DNA of 64,000 nt from an uncultured Bacteroidota bacterium (GTDB lineage Bacteria; Bacteroidota; Bacteroidia; AKYH767-A; 2013-40CM-41-45), in contig CALMQM010000058.1 of the NCBI GenBank assembly GCA_937871435.1, positions 19,041-83,040 of the forward strand, given 5' to 3'. Of the stretch, positions 36,665-46,709 are shown piece by piece (the first letter of the stretch is position 1; each line of letters opens with the position of its first letter). The position numbers and the translations under genes are program-made. The notes under the pieces were generated by a model. It was not told the DNA's origin. It did no database searches and was given only the letters and a program-made list of their open reading frames with translations.

Positions 36665-38452
36665 TCAATCCAGTTTTAGCACAGCCATGAAGGCTTGCTG
36701 TGGAATTTCCACATTCCCCACCTGGCGCATGCGTTTCTTTCCCTCCTTCTGTTTCTCCAGAAGTTTACGTTTACGCGAAATATCTCCTCCGTAACATTTT
36801 GCTGTTACGTCCTTGCGCAAAGCCTTCACTGTTTCACGCGCGATAATCTTGGAACCAATGCTCGCCTGGATAATGATCTCGAATTGCTGACGTGTGATGA
36901 GTTCTTTCAACTTCTCACACATCTTTTTACCAAAATCAAATGCATGACTGCGATGAACCAATGCAGATAAAGCATCTACCGGCTCGCTGTTAAGCCGGAT
37001 ATCGAGTTTCACCAGATCACTCTCATGGTAACCGATGGGATGATAGTCAAAGGAAGCATATCCCTTGGAAATGGATTTCAGTTTGTCGTAAAAGTCGAAC
37101 ACGATCTCCGACAAAGGCATATTGAACTGCAGCTCTACTCTGTCAGTAGTAAGGTAGTGTTGGTTCACAATATTCCCACGCTTGCTGATGCACAATGTCA
37201 TGATCGGACCAATGTATTCAGCTTTGGTGATGATCTGTGCCTTGATGTAAGGTTCTTCTATCTTCAGCAGATAATTCGGGTCGGGCATTTCACTCGGATT
37301 GTGTATTTCATGCACTTCGCCGCTGGTGAGGTAAGCTGTATAACTTACGTTCGGAACAGTGGTGATCACCGTCATATTGAATTCGCGTTCCAGACGTTCC
37401 TGGATAATTTCCATGTGCAACATACCAAGGAATCCGCAACGGAATCCAAAACCCAGAGCCGCTGAACTTTCAGGCTGGAAAACCAGAGACGCGTCATTCA
37501 GTTGCAACTTCTCCATAGAAGCGCGCAACTCTTCGTATTCATCTGTATCCACAGGATAGATTCCTGCGAAGACCATTGGTTTCACATCTTCGAAACCTTT
37601 GATCGCTTCTGCAGTAGGTTTATCCTGATGCGTAATCGTATCTCCTACTTTCACCTCACGCGCTTCCTTAATTCCGGAAATGATATAACCCACATCTCCT
37701 GCTTTCACCACAGTGCGTACTTCTTTATCCAGCTTTAAAATTCCGATTTCATCAGCAACGTAATCATTTCCTGTTGCGACAAACTTTACCCGGTCACCTT
37801 TGCGGATTTCTCCGTCGAAGACTCTGAAGTAAGCAATGATTCCACGGAAAGAATTAAAAACTGAATCAAAGATCAAAGCCTTCAATGGCGCATCCGGATT
37901 TCCTTTCGGAGAAGGAATACGTTCAATGATAGCTTCTAAAATCGCTTCAATTCCCAGACCGGTCTTCGCTGATGCCGGGATGATTGAATCCCGTTCACAT
38001 CCGACAAGATCCACAATCTGGTCTTTTACCATTTCAGGTTCTGCACTGGGAAGATCTATCTTATTGAGAATCGGAACAATCGTCAGATCATGTTCCATCG
38101 CGAGGTAAAGATTCGAAATGGTTTGCGCCTGAATACCCTGCGCAGCATCCACAATCAACAAAGCGCCTTCACAAGCCGCGATAGAACGTGAAACTTCGTA
38201 TGAAAAATCTACGTGACCGGGAGTATCAATCAGATTCAAAATATACTCTTCACCCTTCCAGCTATATTTCATCTGGATCGCGTGACTCTTGATCGTGATT
38301 CCACGCTCCCGCTCCAAATCCATATCATCCAGAACCTGGTCCTGCGCCTGTCTGGAAGTGATGGTCTTGGTAAACTCCAACAACCTGTCAGCCAGCGTGC
38401 TCTTCCCATGGTCAATGTGAGCGATTATGCAGAAATTACGAATATTCTTCAC
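36665..38452 (-). CDS. lepA: Elongation factor 4 (LepA)
   Basis: A 595-residue translational GTPase with full-length EF4 order: G domain with [13 protein letters not shown] (P loop), DxxG in [10 protein letters not shown] and NKIDLP; domains II and III; and the EF4-specific C-terminal domain ending with [20 protein letters not shown]. LepA binds the ribosome and back-translocates or rescues stalled elongation complexes. It starts with a GTG at 38452 ([16 protein letters not shown]). It converges on the cysteine-rich gene with a 42-base gap, so the two genes are unrelated transcripts. Confidence 0.98.
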   Translation of the reverse strand: MKNIRNFCIIAHIDHGKSTLADRLLEFTKTITSRQAQDQVLDDMDLERERGITIKSHAIQMKYSWKGEEYILNLIDTPGHVDFSYEVSRSIAACEGALLIVDAAQGIQAQTISNLYLAMEHDLTIVPILNKIDLPSAEPEMVKDQIVDLVGCERDSIIPASAKTGLGIEAILEAIIERIPSPKGNPDAPLKALIFDSVFNSFRGIIAYFRVFDGEIRKGDRVKFVATGNDYVADEIGILKLDKEVRTVVKAGDVGYIISGIKEAREVKVGDTITHQDKPTAEAIKGFEDVKPMVFAGIYPVDTDEYEELRASMEKLQLNDASLVFQPESSAALGFGFRCGFLGMLHMEIIQERLEREFNMTVITTVPNVSYTAYLTSGEVHEIHNPSEMPDPNYLLKIEEPYIKAQIITKAEYIGPIMTLCISKRGNIVNQHYLTTDRVELQFNMPLSEIVFDFYDKLKSISKGYASFDYHPIGYHESDLVKLDIRLNSEPVDALSALVHRSHAFDFGKKMCEKLKELITRQQFEIIIQASIGSKIIARETVKALRKDVTAKCYGGDISRKRKLLEKQKEGKKRMRQVGNVEIPQQAFMAVLKLD

Positions 38453-38821
38453 TCCGATTTGATTAATTACTGATTGTTAATGCTTTACCCCATAAAAAAC
38501 GAGGTCGGAAAGGCTTTCGACCAGGCAATTGTTTCGGATTTTCCGGGGCTTATGGGCGCGAAGGTAACCTTTTTTCAGGCAAGAAAAAGACTTAATCTTG
38601 CTTGTTTGAGATGGTTATGAATGAAATATCCGAATTGAATTAATCGTCACACTTATATATATATGATTGAAAAGATTCTTTGGCAATCCCGCCAGATTTC
38701 ATTTTCCGGAAAAATCATTCTTTTCCGGGACCCGCAAATGATTTTCGTTTTTATAAAAAACAATCAGCGGAATAGCTGACTCGTGTATATTTGTAAACTC
38801 CTGTTTAAAGGAAAATTTTCG
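38453..38821. other. Divergent intergenic region between lepA and a gliding-type cargo gene
   Basis: About 370 bases. It holds the promoters of both genes. Around 38699-38730 there are TTTTCCGG/CCGGAAAA inverted words. A perfect -7 box TATATTTG lies at 38786-38793. Confidence 0.6.
38786..38793 (+). promoter_or_regulatory. Bacteroidota -7 promoter box
   Basis: TATATTTG matches TAnnTTTG exactly. It overlaps the first codons of a longer frame, so the real start of the cargo gene must lie downstream, at the TTG at 38822. No clear TTTG -33 box is present. Confidence 0.6.
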
Positions 38822-40861
38822 TTGAAGAAAAATCTCTACCTGTACATTCTTATCACAGCTTTTCAGTTGCTGCTCTTCTCGCATCAAGCACGAGCAAGTC
38901 ATGCGGCGGCGGCGGAAATCAACTACACCTGTCTTCCGGGTAACCAAATAAAAGTAACTGTGAATCTTTTTTCCGACTGTGCAGCTACAGGTCAGCAGGT
39001 TTATACAACACTTGATATTCAGTACAACTCCACTTCCTGTTCACAAAGCGGTGCCTACACTATTCCACTTCTTAGTGGTGGGGGTGTAGAAGTAGCAACC
39101 GGCGATTATCCGGATTGTGGTCCGACAAGTTGCAATGGTGGATCCGCTTACGGAATCCGCAAGTATGTGTACGAAGGAACATTCACGCTTCCTCAGGCCT
39201 GCAGTGACTGGATTCTCAGTTGTGAACTCATCAACCGAAACAACATTATTACCACTATTAATTCTGCAAACCTTTATTCTATCTATCTCGAAGCAGTAGT
39301 CGACAACCTGAATTATCCAAACAATGCCTCCCCTTTCTTCAACAACAGTCCGGTTGCACTGACCTGTTTAAATCAATTGGTCAGTTATGACGGACAGGCA
39401 ACTGATCCCGATCTGGATTCATTGGTATATACACTCATTGCTCCCCGCGGATCACTGGGACCGGGTAATCCGGTTGTTGCATTGAGTTACACAGGGACCT
39501 ATTCTCCAACCAATCCATTGTCGACAGTTTCAGGAACAACCGTCGGCAATCCGGGTGGCGTGTTGAGTTTTAGTCCGGATCAATTGCAGGTAGCGGTGAT
39601 TGTAATCCGCATAGATGAATACCGGAATGGAATCCTGATCGGATCCGTTATGCGCGATATGCAGATTAATGTCCAGGCTTTGTGCAATATCATACCCAGT
39701 ATGCAGCAAGCAATAATGACAGCAGTGAATTGCAAAGATTCCATCCTGGATTTACATCTCGATAAAGTGATACAGTGCTCTTCACTTTCTGCTGATGGCT
39801 CCGAGTTTCGTCTGCTTGGTCCAAACAACACACCTCTCCCGGTGATAGCGGCAACCGCAGTGGGATGTGTTGGCAATTTTACCGATCATATTCAAATCAG
39901 TCTGAACAGTCCTCTCGTTCAAAATGGCAATTATGCTTTGTGGACAAAAAACGGGAATGACCTCAATGTACTTCTCAATCGTTGCGGCAATGACATGCTC
40001 GAAAACGACACATTGTTTTTTTCATTGAATAATTGTTTCAGCGGAACGATGGATTTGCTGAATGTGAGTGTAAATAACATCAACACCGCGATGGAAATTA
40101 CCTGGCAGATTCCACCGGGATTGACAGGATCAGATTTTGTAAATTACAAACTATACCGGAGTGATCTCCCGAATGGTCCCTACACATTGCTCACAACTCT
40201 AAATAATCTGACAGATACTTTTTATACAGATGTCAGTGCATCGGTAGAAACTCAGCCCTACAATTATTCTGTCAGTGCAACACTCAACACAGGCTATGTA
40301 ACACCTCGTTCAGATTCAATTCAAAGTATTTTTCTTCAGTGTGTAGAAAACGCGGATTCTCTCACTATGGATCTCAACTGGACAAATTACCAGGGCTGGA
40401 ATAATCCCGTGTATGAAGTGGAACAAATCGACAGTTTTGGTAACAGCGCGGTGATCATAGGTTCAGCGACAACATCATTGAGTTCGCATTATGTGAAGCC
40501 GACAAAAAACGGTTTGTATCATGTTCGTGTGAGAACATCCAACCAGGGCAATCCTGAACTTATTTCCCGTTCCAACTGGTGTGAATTCCGAGTATTGAAC
40601 ACTGAAGTAGTAGTGCCGAATGTATTCACCCCGAATGATGACAAACGAAACGATATATTTGTAGTCCAAAATCTGGAACAATATCCCAACAGTTCGCTGA
40701 TCATTTACGACCGTTGGGGAAAAGAAGTATATAAAAACAATAATTATCTGAATGACTGGAAAGGCAATAATCTCGAAGACGGCACCTATTATTATGTGCT
40801 CAAAGTGAATGATGCCAACAAAACACAATTCCACGGCACACTTTCCATTTTCCGTAAATAA
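38822..40861 (+). CDS. Gliding motility-type (T9SS type B) secreted protein
   Basis: About 679 residues from a TTG at 38822; a frame beginning with GTG at 38783 would overlap the promoter box. The N-terminus (KKNLYLYILITAFQLLLFSH) is a signal peptide, cleaved near ARASHA. The mature part starts with AAAEINYTCLPGNQI and holds SVMRDMQINV; near residues 440-530 are fibronectin III-like segments; the C-terminus is a gliding motility-associated domain (VPNVFTPNDDKRNDIF, then IYDRWGKEVYKN and DGTYYYVLKV). This CHU_C-type domain is the type B T9SS sorting signal. A paralogue is at 58620-61262. It ends 17 bases before metF. Confidence 0.88.
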   Translation: MKKNLYLYILITAFQLLLFSHQARASHAAAAEINYTCLPGNQIKVTVNLFSDCAATGQQVYTTLDIQYNSTSCSQSGAYTIPLLSGGGVEVATGDYPDCGPTSCNGGSAYGIRKYVYEGTFTLPQACSDWILSCELINRNNIITTINSANLYSIYLEAVVDNLNYPNNASPFFNNSPVALTCLNQLVSYDGQATDPDLDSLVYTLIAPRGSLGPGNPVVALSYTGTYSPTNPLSTVSGTTVGNPGGVLSFSPDQLQVAVIVIRIDEYRNGILIGSVMRDMQINVQALCNIIPSMQQAIMTAVNCKDSILDLHLDKVIQCSSLSADGSEFRLLGPNNTPLPVIAATAVGCVGNFTDHIQISLNSPLVQNGNYALWTKNGNDLNVLLNRCGNDMLENDTLFFSLNNCFSGTMDLLNVSVNNINTAMEITWQIPPGLTGSDFVNYKLYRSDLPNGPYTLLTTLNNLTDTFYTDVSASVETQPYNYSVSATLNTGYVTPRSDSIQSIFLQCVENADSLTMDLNWTNYQGWNNPVYEVEQIDSFGNSAVIIGSATTSLSSHYVKPTKNGLYHVRVRTSNQGNPELISRSNWCEFRVLNTEVVVPNVFTPNDDKRNDIFVVQNLEQYPNSSLIIYDRWGKEVYKNNNYLNDWKGNNLEDGTYYYVLKVNDANKTQFHGTLSIFRK

Positions 40862-40878
40862 AACATTCTCGTACCTGT

Positions 40879-41835
40879 ATGAAAGTTATCAATCACCTGA
40901 ACAAGGCAAAAGGCAAGACATTATTTTCTGTGGAGATACTTCCGCCTCTCAAAGGCAAAAGTATTCAGAGCATCTATGATATTCTGGATCCGATCATGGA
41001 TTTCAAGCCTAGCTTTGTGGATGTAACCTACCACAGAGAGGAATATGTGTACAAGAAGCACAGCAATGGATTGCTTGAAAAGATCAGCATGCGCAAGCGT
41101 CCGGGTACAGTAGGAATTTGCGCGGCAATTATCAACCATTACAAAGTTGACACTGTTCCTCACATTATTTGCGGCGGATTTTCGCGTGAAGAGACAGAGA
41201 ATGCGTTGATCGATCTGAGTTTCCTGGGCATCGACAATGTGCTGCTTCTGCGTGGTGACGCGATTAAATCGGAACCGGTATTTGAACCTGATCCGTTCGG
41301 ACACAAGTACGCATTGGATCTTGTGATGCAGGTGGTGAACATGAATAAAGGCATTTACCTCGACGAAGATCTGAAAGATGTGGCATCTTCCAATTTTTGT
41401 ATTGGTGTTGCGGGATATCCGGAAAAACATTTCGAAGCGCCCAATCTGCGCAGCGATCTGAAATTTCTGAAAGCTAAAATAGATGCAGGAGCTGAGTATA
41501 TTGTTACTCAGATGTTTTTTGACAACAGTAAGTATTTTGAGTTTGTAGACAAATGCAAGGAAGCGGGTATCAATGTTCCGATCATTCCCGGACTGAAACC
41601 GATTACAACAAAAAAGCAATGCACCAGTTTGCCTAAGATTTTCCACGTCGACCTTCCTGACGTACTCTATGACGCGATAGACAGATGCAAAACCGACAAA
41701 GAAGTAAAAGAAGTTGGAATAGAATTTTGCATTGAGCAAAGCAAGGAACTCATGAAACGCGGCGCTCCGTGTTTGCACTACTACACTATGGGTAATGCCG
41801 AGATTACATGTAGAATCGCGGAAAAGTTGTTTTAG
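40879..41835 (+). CDS. metF: Methylenetetrahydrofolate reductase
   Basis: A 318-residue flavoprotein beginning MKVINHLNKAKGKTLFSVEI. The E of FSVEILPP is the catalytic Glu of the family; SFVDVTYHREE, NVLLLRGD and EYIVTQMFFDN follow in the usual order, and the length is typical. It reduces 5,10-methylene-THF to 5-methyl-THF with NAD(P)H, feeding methionine synthesis in the cytoplasm. It follows the T9SS type B gene by 17 bases and may share its transcript, though the two functions are unrelated. Confidence 0.95.
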   Translation: MKVINHLNKAKGKTLFSVEILPPLKGKSIQSIYDILDPIMDFKPSFVDVTYHREEYVYKKHSNGLLEKISMRKRPGTVGICAAIINHYKVDTVPHIICGGFSREETENALIDLSFLGIDNVLLLRGDAIKSEPVFEPDPFGHKYALDLVMQVVNMNKGIYLDEDLKDVASSNFCIGVAGYPEKHFEAPNLRSDLKFLKAKIDAGAEYIVTQMFFDNSKYFEFVDKCKEAGINVPIIPGLKPITTKKQCTSLPKIFHVDLPDVLYDAIDRCKTDKEVKEVGIEFCIEQSKELMKRGAPCLHYYTMGNAEITCRIAEKLF

Positions 41836-42140
41836 GAATTTTCTTGATGTTTTTGTTTATAATAATCCATTGACTTTGTTCTGAAACCTATATCTGGCTC
41901 AATAGATAATATCAGGCAGTCCTAAAATTGAAGGATTCCTGAAAATAAATTACAGTAATTGTCATTCGCAATAAAGGAATGGTGATTTTTTAATCTGATT
42001 AATTTCAATATTCATTCTTGTGAATGGAATACAACCTGAATGCAGATTCATTGAAGAGATACTATTATTTCTGATTCGCAAGCTAAATCCACACCATAAT
42101 TATTTAATCGCATTGAAGAAAAAATGTTTATCCTGTTTCC
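41836..42140. other. Intergenic stretch after metF
   Basis: About 305 AT-rich bases with no supported gene or strong hairpin. It must contain the end of the metF transcript and the promoter of the COG4705-like gene. Confidence 0.5.
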
Positions 42141-42896
42141 ATGAATAAAGTTGCCAGAATCTCTCTGCTCTTTTGGCTGATGAAAATTATAGCTACAACA
42201 CTCGGCGAAACGCTGGGTGATTTTATTTCTATGACACTGAACCTTGGCTATACTGCAGGCATCGCGATTACACTTCTTTTTTTCCTGATCTTTTTGATTG
42301 TTCAGCTTTCCGTTAAAAAGTATGTTCCGACAATTTTCTGGTTGGTAATCATCGGTACGACTACACTTGGCACAGAAATTTCAGATTTCATTGACCGGAC
42401 ATTGCATCTCGGATATACATCGGGAACAATTCTGCTCGTCACTTTTCTTCTCCTAACTCTTCTGTTGTGGTATCGTCAATATAAAAACTTAGCTGTTTAT
42501 CCAATCTCAGAAAAACAAAAAGAAATTTACTATTGGACAGCCATTCTTTTCTCCAACAGTCTGGGTACTGCATTCGGCGATTTTTTAGGTGATTACTTCG
42601 GGATGAGTTATGTGCAAGGCGCTTTGATAACCGGTGGAGTAATTTTGGTGGTTGTGGTCCTGCATTATTTCTCAAGGATCAATCATATCATTCTTTTTTG
42701 GATTGCATTTGTTTTTACACGGCCGTTCGGCGCCACTTTTGGAGACTTTCTGACAAAACCTCATGGACAAGGTGGTCTGGAACTTGGCACATTAAATTCT
42801 TCTCTTGTTTCTGTTGCAGCGTTATTCTTCTTATTAATCATTGCTCACCGGCAACATCAGGAAGACGCAATGAGTTCTGACAGAAAGCTTTTATAG
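42141..42896 (+). CDS. COG4705-like membrane protein with internal repeats
   Basis: A 251-residue protein with eight hydrophobic segments. It is made of four repeats of about 60 residues, each containing a T-x-x-G-[TE]-x-x-[GS]-D-F motif (TTLGETLGDF, TTLGTEISDF, NSLGTAFGDF, RPFGATFGDF) followed by LGYTAG-type loops. The repetition suggests a pseudo-symmetric transporter or channel. The family is described only as uncharacterised membrane-anchored proteins. It is monocistronic. Confidence 0.8.
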   Translation: MNKVARISLLFWLMKIIATTLGETLGDFISMTLNLGYTAGIAITLLFFLIFLIVQLSVKKYVPTIFWLVIIGTTTLGTEISDFIDRTLHLGYTSGTILLVTFLLLTLLLWYRQYKNLAVYPISEKQKEIYYWTAILFSNSLGTAFGDFLGDYFGMSYVQGALITGGVILVVVVLHYFSRINHIILFWIAFVFTRPFGATFGDFLTKPHGQGGLELGTLNSSLVSVAALFFLLIIAHRQHQEDAMSSDRKLL

Positions 42897-43061
42897 TAAT
42901 TCATCAGCTGCGCGAAATACTAATCAAGAGCCATTAAAAAAAATCCGCGATTCTTTTCATTCAGATTGAAACTGAATGGTTCCGTTTTTGTTGAATTCAA
43001 CTTTTGAAAGAGAAATCAATTTGTCACAATTTCTCCTGAAAATCTCAGGTAAAAATTCAGC

Positions 43062-44051
43062 TCAATTCATTTCTTTATTGTATTTCGATTTGTATTCATG
43101 CGGAGACAAACCGGTTACACGGCCGAATACTTCACGAAATGCCTTGGCGTCGTTGTACCCGACTTCGTACATTACTTCGGCGACATTTTTTCGTGTGCTT
43201 TCAAACATTTTTTTCGCCGCCTCTATTCGTACTCTTTGAAGATATTCCAGCGGACTCAGACCGGTTGATTTGATGAAACGGCGGTCAAAGTTTCTTCTCC
43301 CGGTTACGAGATCAGACGATAATTTTTCCATTGAAATTTTTTCGCGAAAATTCATCTCGATAAACTTTTGCGCGTTCAATACCACTTCATCTGCATGCGA
43401 TTTATGTCCGTTAAAAATCGAAAACTCAGCTTGCATGTTTCTGTCCAAATCAATCTGAAAATATTTCGCGCAATGGATTGCAGTTGCCCGATCGTAAAAT
43501 TTTTCAACCAGGTACATCAGTAAATGTAAAAATGAATATGCTCCGCCATTTGTATATATCCCTTTTTCATCGGTGATCAGTTTATCGCTCCGGAGATTAA
43601 CATCCGGATACATTTCTCTGAACTTATCTGACAAAGCCCAATGTGTAGAACAAATTTTTCCGGATAATATTCCGGTGGCAGCAAGCATGAAACTTCCGGC
43701 GCACATGCTCGCGACTTCCGCACCCTGTTTATATTGCATCGCAATCCAGTCGATCAACAACTTGTTATTATTCGTTGATTTATCATAGGTTCGGATGAGT
43801 GAAGCCGGAATAATAATCAGACTGGTTTGTTCAAGTTCAGTGACAGAAAGTTGATGGCGAATTGAAAAGGCCGAATTATTCAAAAATTGATTGCTGTTCG
43901 CGCCAACCAGATCAACTTTAAAAACAGGTGATTTTCCTTTCCTTTCAAAACAACTGTTTGCCTCTGTGAAGACCTGATAAGACCCTACAATACAAGCAAT
44001 TGTACCAAATGTGGTTTGTTCATCCGGAACCAAAATGCTCAGATGTTTCAT
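43062..44051 (-). CDS. GlxA-type AraC-family transcriptional regulator
   Basis: A 329-residue protein with a DJ-1/PfpI domain at the N-terminus (nucleophile elbow EVASMCAGSFMLAATG with Cys) and a C-terminal AraC helix-turn-helix domain (RRNFDRRFIKSTGLSPLEYL, then VAEVMYEVGYNDAKAFREVF). This is the GlxA-like class, which usually activates or represses genes adjacent to it. It is divergent from a DinB gene, with 117 bases between. It probably controls that gene and the two SRPBCC genes downstream of it. Confidence 0.93.
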   Translation of the reverse strand: MKHLSILVPDEQTTFGTIACIVGSYQVFTEANSCFERKGKSPVFKVDLVGANSNQFLNNSAFSIRHQLSVTELEQTSLIIIPASLIRTYDKSTNNNKLLIDWIAMQYKQGAEVASMCAGSFMLAATGILSGKICSTHWALSDKFREMYPDVNLRSDKLITDEKGIYTNGGAYSFLHLLMYLVEKFYDRATAIHCAKYFQIDLDRNMQAEFSIFNGHKSHADEVVLNAQKFIEMNFREKISMEKLSSDLVTGRRNFDRRFIKSTGLSPLEYLQRVRIEAAKKMFESTRKNVAEVMYEVGYNDAKAFREVFGRVTGLSPHEYKSKYNKEMN

Positions 44052-44081
44052 GATTTTTTTTTGCTAAAATATTAACATAAT

Positions 44082-44109
44082 ATGTCTAAATCAACCCGTC
44101 ATAATGTCT
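44082..44109. promoter_or_regulatory. Candidate operator of the GlxA-type regulator
   Basis: Direct repeats ATGTCT at 44082-44087 and 44104-44109, 22 bp apart, embedded in TATGTCTAAAT and AATGTCTGATT, within the 117-bp divergent region. AraC-family proteins bind direct repeats about two turns apart. Confidence 0.45.
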
Positions 44110-44168
44110 GATTTACACTCGATAAAGTTATGAAATAGACAATATGTTTGCTAAATAAACTCAGAAAA

Positions 44169-44663
44169 ATGTCAAACACAGAAATTATTGTAAAAATGGT
44201 CCTTGACCGATGGAATGCTTCTATTTCAGCAATGGATAATTTGCTACAAAAGCTAAGTGATGAAGAAATCCAGATGGAAATTGCTCCGGGTAAGAACAGG
44301 GGAATTTATTTATTGGGGCACCTCATCGCAGTTCATGATGCTATGCTTATACTACTCGATATGGGTGAAGAAATGTTCCCCGAACTGAAGGACATTTTTC
44401 TGACTAATCCTGATCATGCGGTAGCGAAAATTCCAGACACAAAGGAATTGAGAAGCTATTGGAAAAAACAATGTGATGAATTGAATGTAAAATTCAAACA
44501 ACTTCAACCTGAACATTGGTTTGCTAAACACACTGCAGTATCCAGCGAAGAATTTATCAATGAGCCTCATCGTAACAAACTGAATATTATTCTGACCAGA
44601 ACAACACATCTTCAGTATCATCTTGGTCAATTGAAATTGCTTGGCAACAGGAACAAAAGTTAA
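44169..44663 (+). CDS. DinB-superfamily protein
   Basis: A 164-residue protein from the ATG at 44169 (MSNTEIIVKMVLDRWNASI); the frame opens earlier only with a TTG. It has the DinB four-helix pattern with metal histidines in LLGHLIAVHDAM and in LTRTTHLQYHLGQL. Such proteins are putative metal-dependent hydrolases or thiol transferases (DinB/YfiT group). It is the first gene of a possible operon with two SRPBCC genes and is divergent from the GlxA-type regulator. Confidence 0.85.
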   Translation: MSNTEIIVKMVLDRWNASISAMDNLLQKLSDEEIQMEIAPGKNRGIYLLGHLIAVHDAMLILLDMGEEMFPELKDIFLTNPDHAVAKIPDTKELRSYWKKQCDELNVKFKQLQPEHWFAKHTAVSSEEFINEPHRNKLNIILTRTTHLQYHLGQLKLLGNRNKS

Positions 44664-44778
44664 TTAGCACTAAGGTCATCACGAATTCATTTTGAAGACA
44701 AATAATTTCTCTCCAACAACACAACCGGGAATCCGAAATAAAAATATCAATCATCAACTCACAATTAATCCTCATTCA

Positions 44779-45207
44779 ATGACATCTAAAAATTTCTCTT
44801 ATAGTTTTCTATCGACAAAATCAATTGAAAGTATATTTCCATTGCTTCTGGATGTGCGTAGTTGGTGGTCAGGTGTCTACAATGAATCTATTACCGGGAA
44901 AAGCGAGAAGGTTGGCGATGAATTCCGTTTTGTCGCCGGTGGCGGCGTTCACGATACTACACAAAAACTTATAGAAGTTCGTGTAAACAAAAAAGTTCTG
45001 TGGAAGGTGACTGCAAGCAATCTTTCTTTTTTGGAGGAACCGGAAGAATGGAAGGATACTCAATTTGGATTTGAGCTTTCCGGATCCGGAGATAAAACTA
45101 AAATTACCTTCACTCATGAAGGATTGAATCCGGAGATAGAATGTTTTGATGATTGTTCAGCCGGCTGGACTCACTATCTGAATAATCTGAAGAATAAATT
45201 GAAATAA
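44779..45207 (+). CDS. SRPBCC (AHSA1-like) domain protein, first copy
   Basis: A 142-residue protein from the ATG at 44779 (MTSKNFSYSFLSTKSIESIF). A frame beginning at 44692 would add 29 residues of unconserved sequence. The pattern VRSWWSG, IEVRVNKKVLWKV, FELSGSGDKTKITFTHEGL and AGWTHYLNNLK is that of the activator of Hsp90 ATPase 1-like START/SRPBCC family. Ligand unknown. It is 115 bases after the DinB gene and 44 bases before its paralogue. Confidence 0.8.
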   Translation: MTSKNFSYSFLSTKSIESIFPLLLDVRSWWSGVYNESITGKSEKVGDEFRFVAGGGVHDTTQKLIEVRVNKKVLWKVTASNLSFLEEPEEWKDTQFGFELSGSGDKTKITFTHEGLNPEIECFDDCSAGWTHYLNNLKNKLK

Positions 45208-45251
45208 AAGCTATTCCATTTACCGTCCCACGCTTTGAAAATAAAATCATC

Positions 45252-45746
45252 ATGAAAAACAAAAGTTTCACAACGAAAATTGATGTGCATGCGAACATCC
45301 ATAGGGCTTTTGAAGCCATTCAAAATTTTAAAGCCTGGTGGTCAGAAGAAATTACCGGAAAAACTGATGTAGTAGGAGAATCATTTTTTTATCACTACAA
45401 AGATGTTCATTTATGCAAATTGAAATTGACAGAAAAAGAAGCTGACAAAAGACTGGTTTACCTTGTAACAGATAATGAATTTAATTTTACAAAGGACAAA
45501 ACTGAATGGATTAACACCAAACTAATCTTCGAATTGAAAGAGGAAGGAGATATGACACATATCATTTTCACTCATGAAGGTTTAGTGCCGGAGTACGAAT
45601 GCTATCAAATATGTCATGATGCATGGAGTAGTTACATTCATGGAAGTTTGAAAAATCTGATCGAAAAAGGAAAAGGGAAACCCAACGGAAAGGAAGGCGG
45701 TCTGAACGCAGAATTAGTAAAAAAATGGGGCTTACCAGACAAGTAA
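45252..45746 (+). CDS. SRPBCC (AHSA1-like) domain protein, second copy
   Basis: A 164-residue paralogue of the preceding protein. Shared points include FKAWWSEEITGKTD, FELKEEGDMTHIIFTHEGL and the terminal AWSSYIHGSLKNL, followed by a basic extension of about 25 residues (EKGKGKPNGKEGG). It is the last gene before a terminator at 45776-45820, so DinB, SRPBCC-1 and SRPBCC-2 probably form one transcript. Confidence 0.85.
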   Translation: MKNKSFTTKIDVHANIHRAFEAIQNFKAWWSEEITGKTDVVGESFFYHYKDVHLCKLKLTEKEADKRLVYLVTDNEFNFTKDKTEWINTKLIFELKEEGDMTHIIFTHEGLVPEYECYQICHDAWSSYIHGSLKNLIEKGKGKPNGKEGGLNAELVKKWGLPDK

Positions 45747-45775
45747 ATCCACGAACTGATTTTTATCAAAATAAT

Positions 45776-45820
45776 AAATCCGGCAACAGTCCTGGCGAAG
45801 AGCCACTTTTAGCCGGATTT
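45776..45820 (+). terminator. Terminator with nested hairpin
   Basis: Outer 9-bp stem AAATCCGGC (45776-45784) / GCCGGATTT (45812-45820), an inner TGGC/GCCA stem (45793-45796/45802-45805) and a following TCTTTT. It ends the DinB-SRPBCC transcript. Confidence 0.8.
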
Positions 45821-46023
45821 TCTTTTACACAATATACACTTTGCAATAGTAGAATATAAAAAATGTCTGAATAGAATTTTCAATCTGGTATTTATATCAA
45901 CTTGCTTTTAATTTTGATGAAGCATTCTCAAACCGGGTAAATTTCTTTTTGATATTTTCCTTATCTTGGTAAGCAAGCATTTCATATTTTTCTACCAGAG
46001 AATAAGTCAACTTAAAAGGTTCG

Positions 46024-46653
46024 ATGACAAACATTCAAAGTGCCTATAATCAATGGGCAGAACAATACGACAGTAACAAAAACAGAACGCGGGATTTGGA
46101 AGCGACAGCACTAAGAAAAAGTCTGGGGAATTTCTCATTCAGAAATTGTCTTGAAATTGGCTGTGGTACGGGAAAGAATACAGTTTGGCTGGAACAACGG
46201 GTTGAAAAAATGCTTGCAGTGGATCTTTCTTCCGACATGCTTAAGAAAGCTGCCATGAAAATTCAAAAACCACATGTTCATTTTGCTCAGGCTGACATTC
46301 TCAAAGACTGGCAATTCGCCGGGAACGAAAAATTCGACCTGGTTGTTTTCAGTCTCGTACTTGAACATATCGAAAATCTGGATCGGGTCTTTGAAAAATT
46401 AGCTCTGGTAACTTCGAACAATGCCCTGGTTTATATCGGTGAACTGCATCCGTTTAAACAGTACCTGGGAACGAAGGCGCGGTTTGAAAATGAAAACGGA
46501 ATTCAGGAAGTTACTTGTTACATACATCATCTTTCTGATTTTGTACATTCCGCAAGGAAACATCACTTCACTCTGACCGAGATCGAAGAGTATTTTGATG
46601 AAGAGGATAAGCAAGGTGTTCCAAGGATTTTGCGGTTGTTATTTCGAAAATGA
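46024..46653 (+). CDS. Class I SAM-dependent methyltransferase
   Basis: A 209-residue protein, MTNIQSAYNQWAEQYDSNKN at its start. The motif LEIGCGTGKNT (motif I, SAM binding) lies near residue 42, LAVDLSSDML follows as motif post-I, and FDLVVFSLVLEHI as motif II. The substrate is unknown; the C-terminal region ends in a short RILRLLFRK tail. It precedes the AraC-family gene by 57 bases on the same strand. Confidence 0.9.
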   Translation: MTNIQSAYNQWAEQYDSNKNRTRDLEATALRKSLGNFSFRNCLEIGCGTGKNTVWLEQRVEKMLAVDLSSDMLKKAAMKIQKPHVHFAQADILKDWQFAGNEKFDLVVFSLVLEHIENLDRVFEKLALVTSNNALVYIGELHPFKQYLGTKARFENENGIQEVTCYIHHLSDFVHSARKHHFTLTEIEEYFDEEDKQGVPRILRLLFRK

Positions 46654-46709
46654 AATTATCCTTCATGAAACATACCTACTCATTTGCTGAAATAAACTGA
46701 AAACAACAT

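Noticed and set aside
38783..38821. GTG start for the gliding-type protein at 38783
   Set aside because: It overlaps a perfect -7 promoter box; the TTG at 38822 gives a proper signal peptide.
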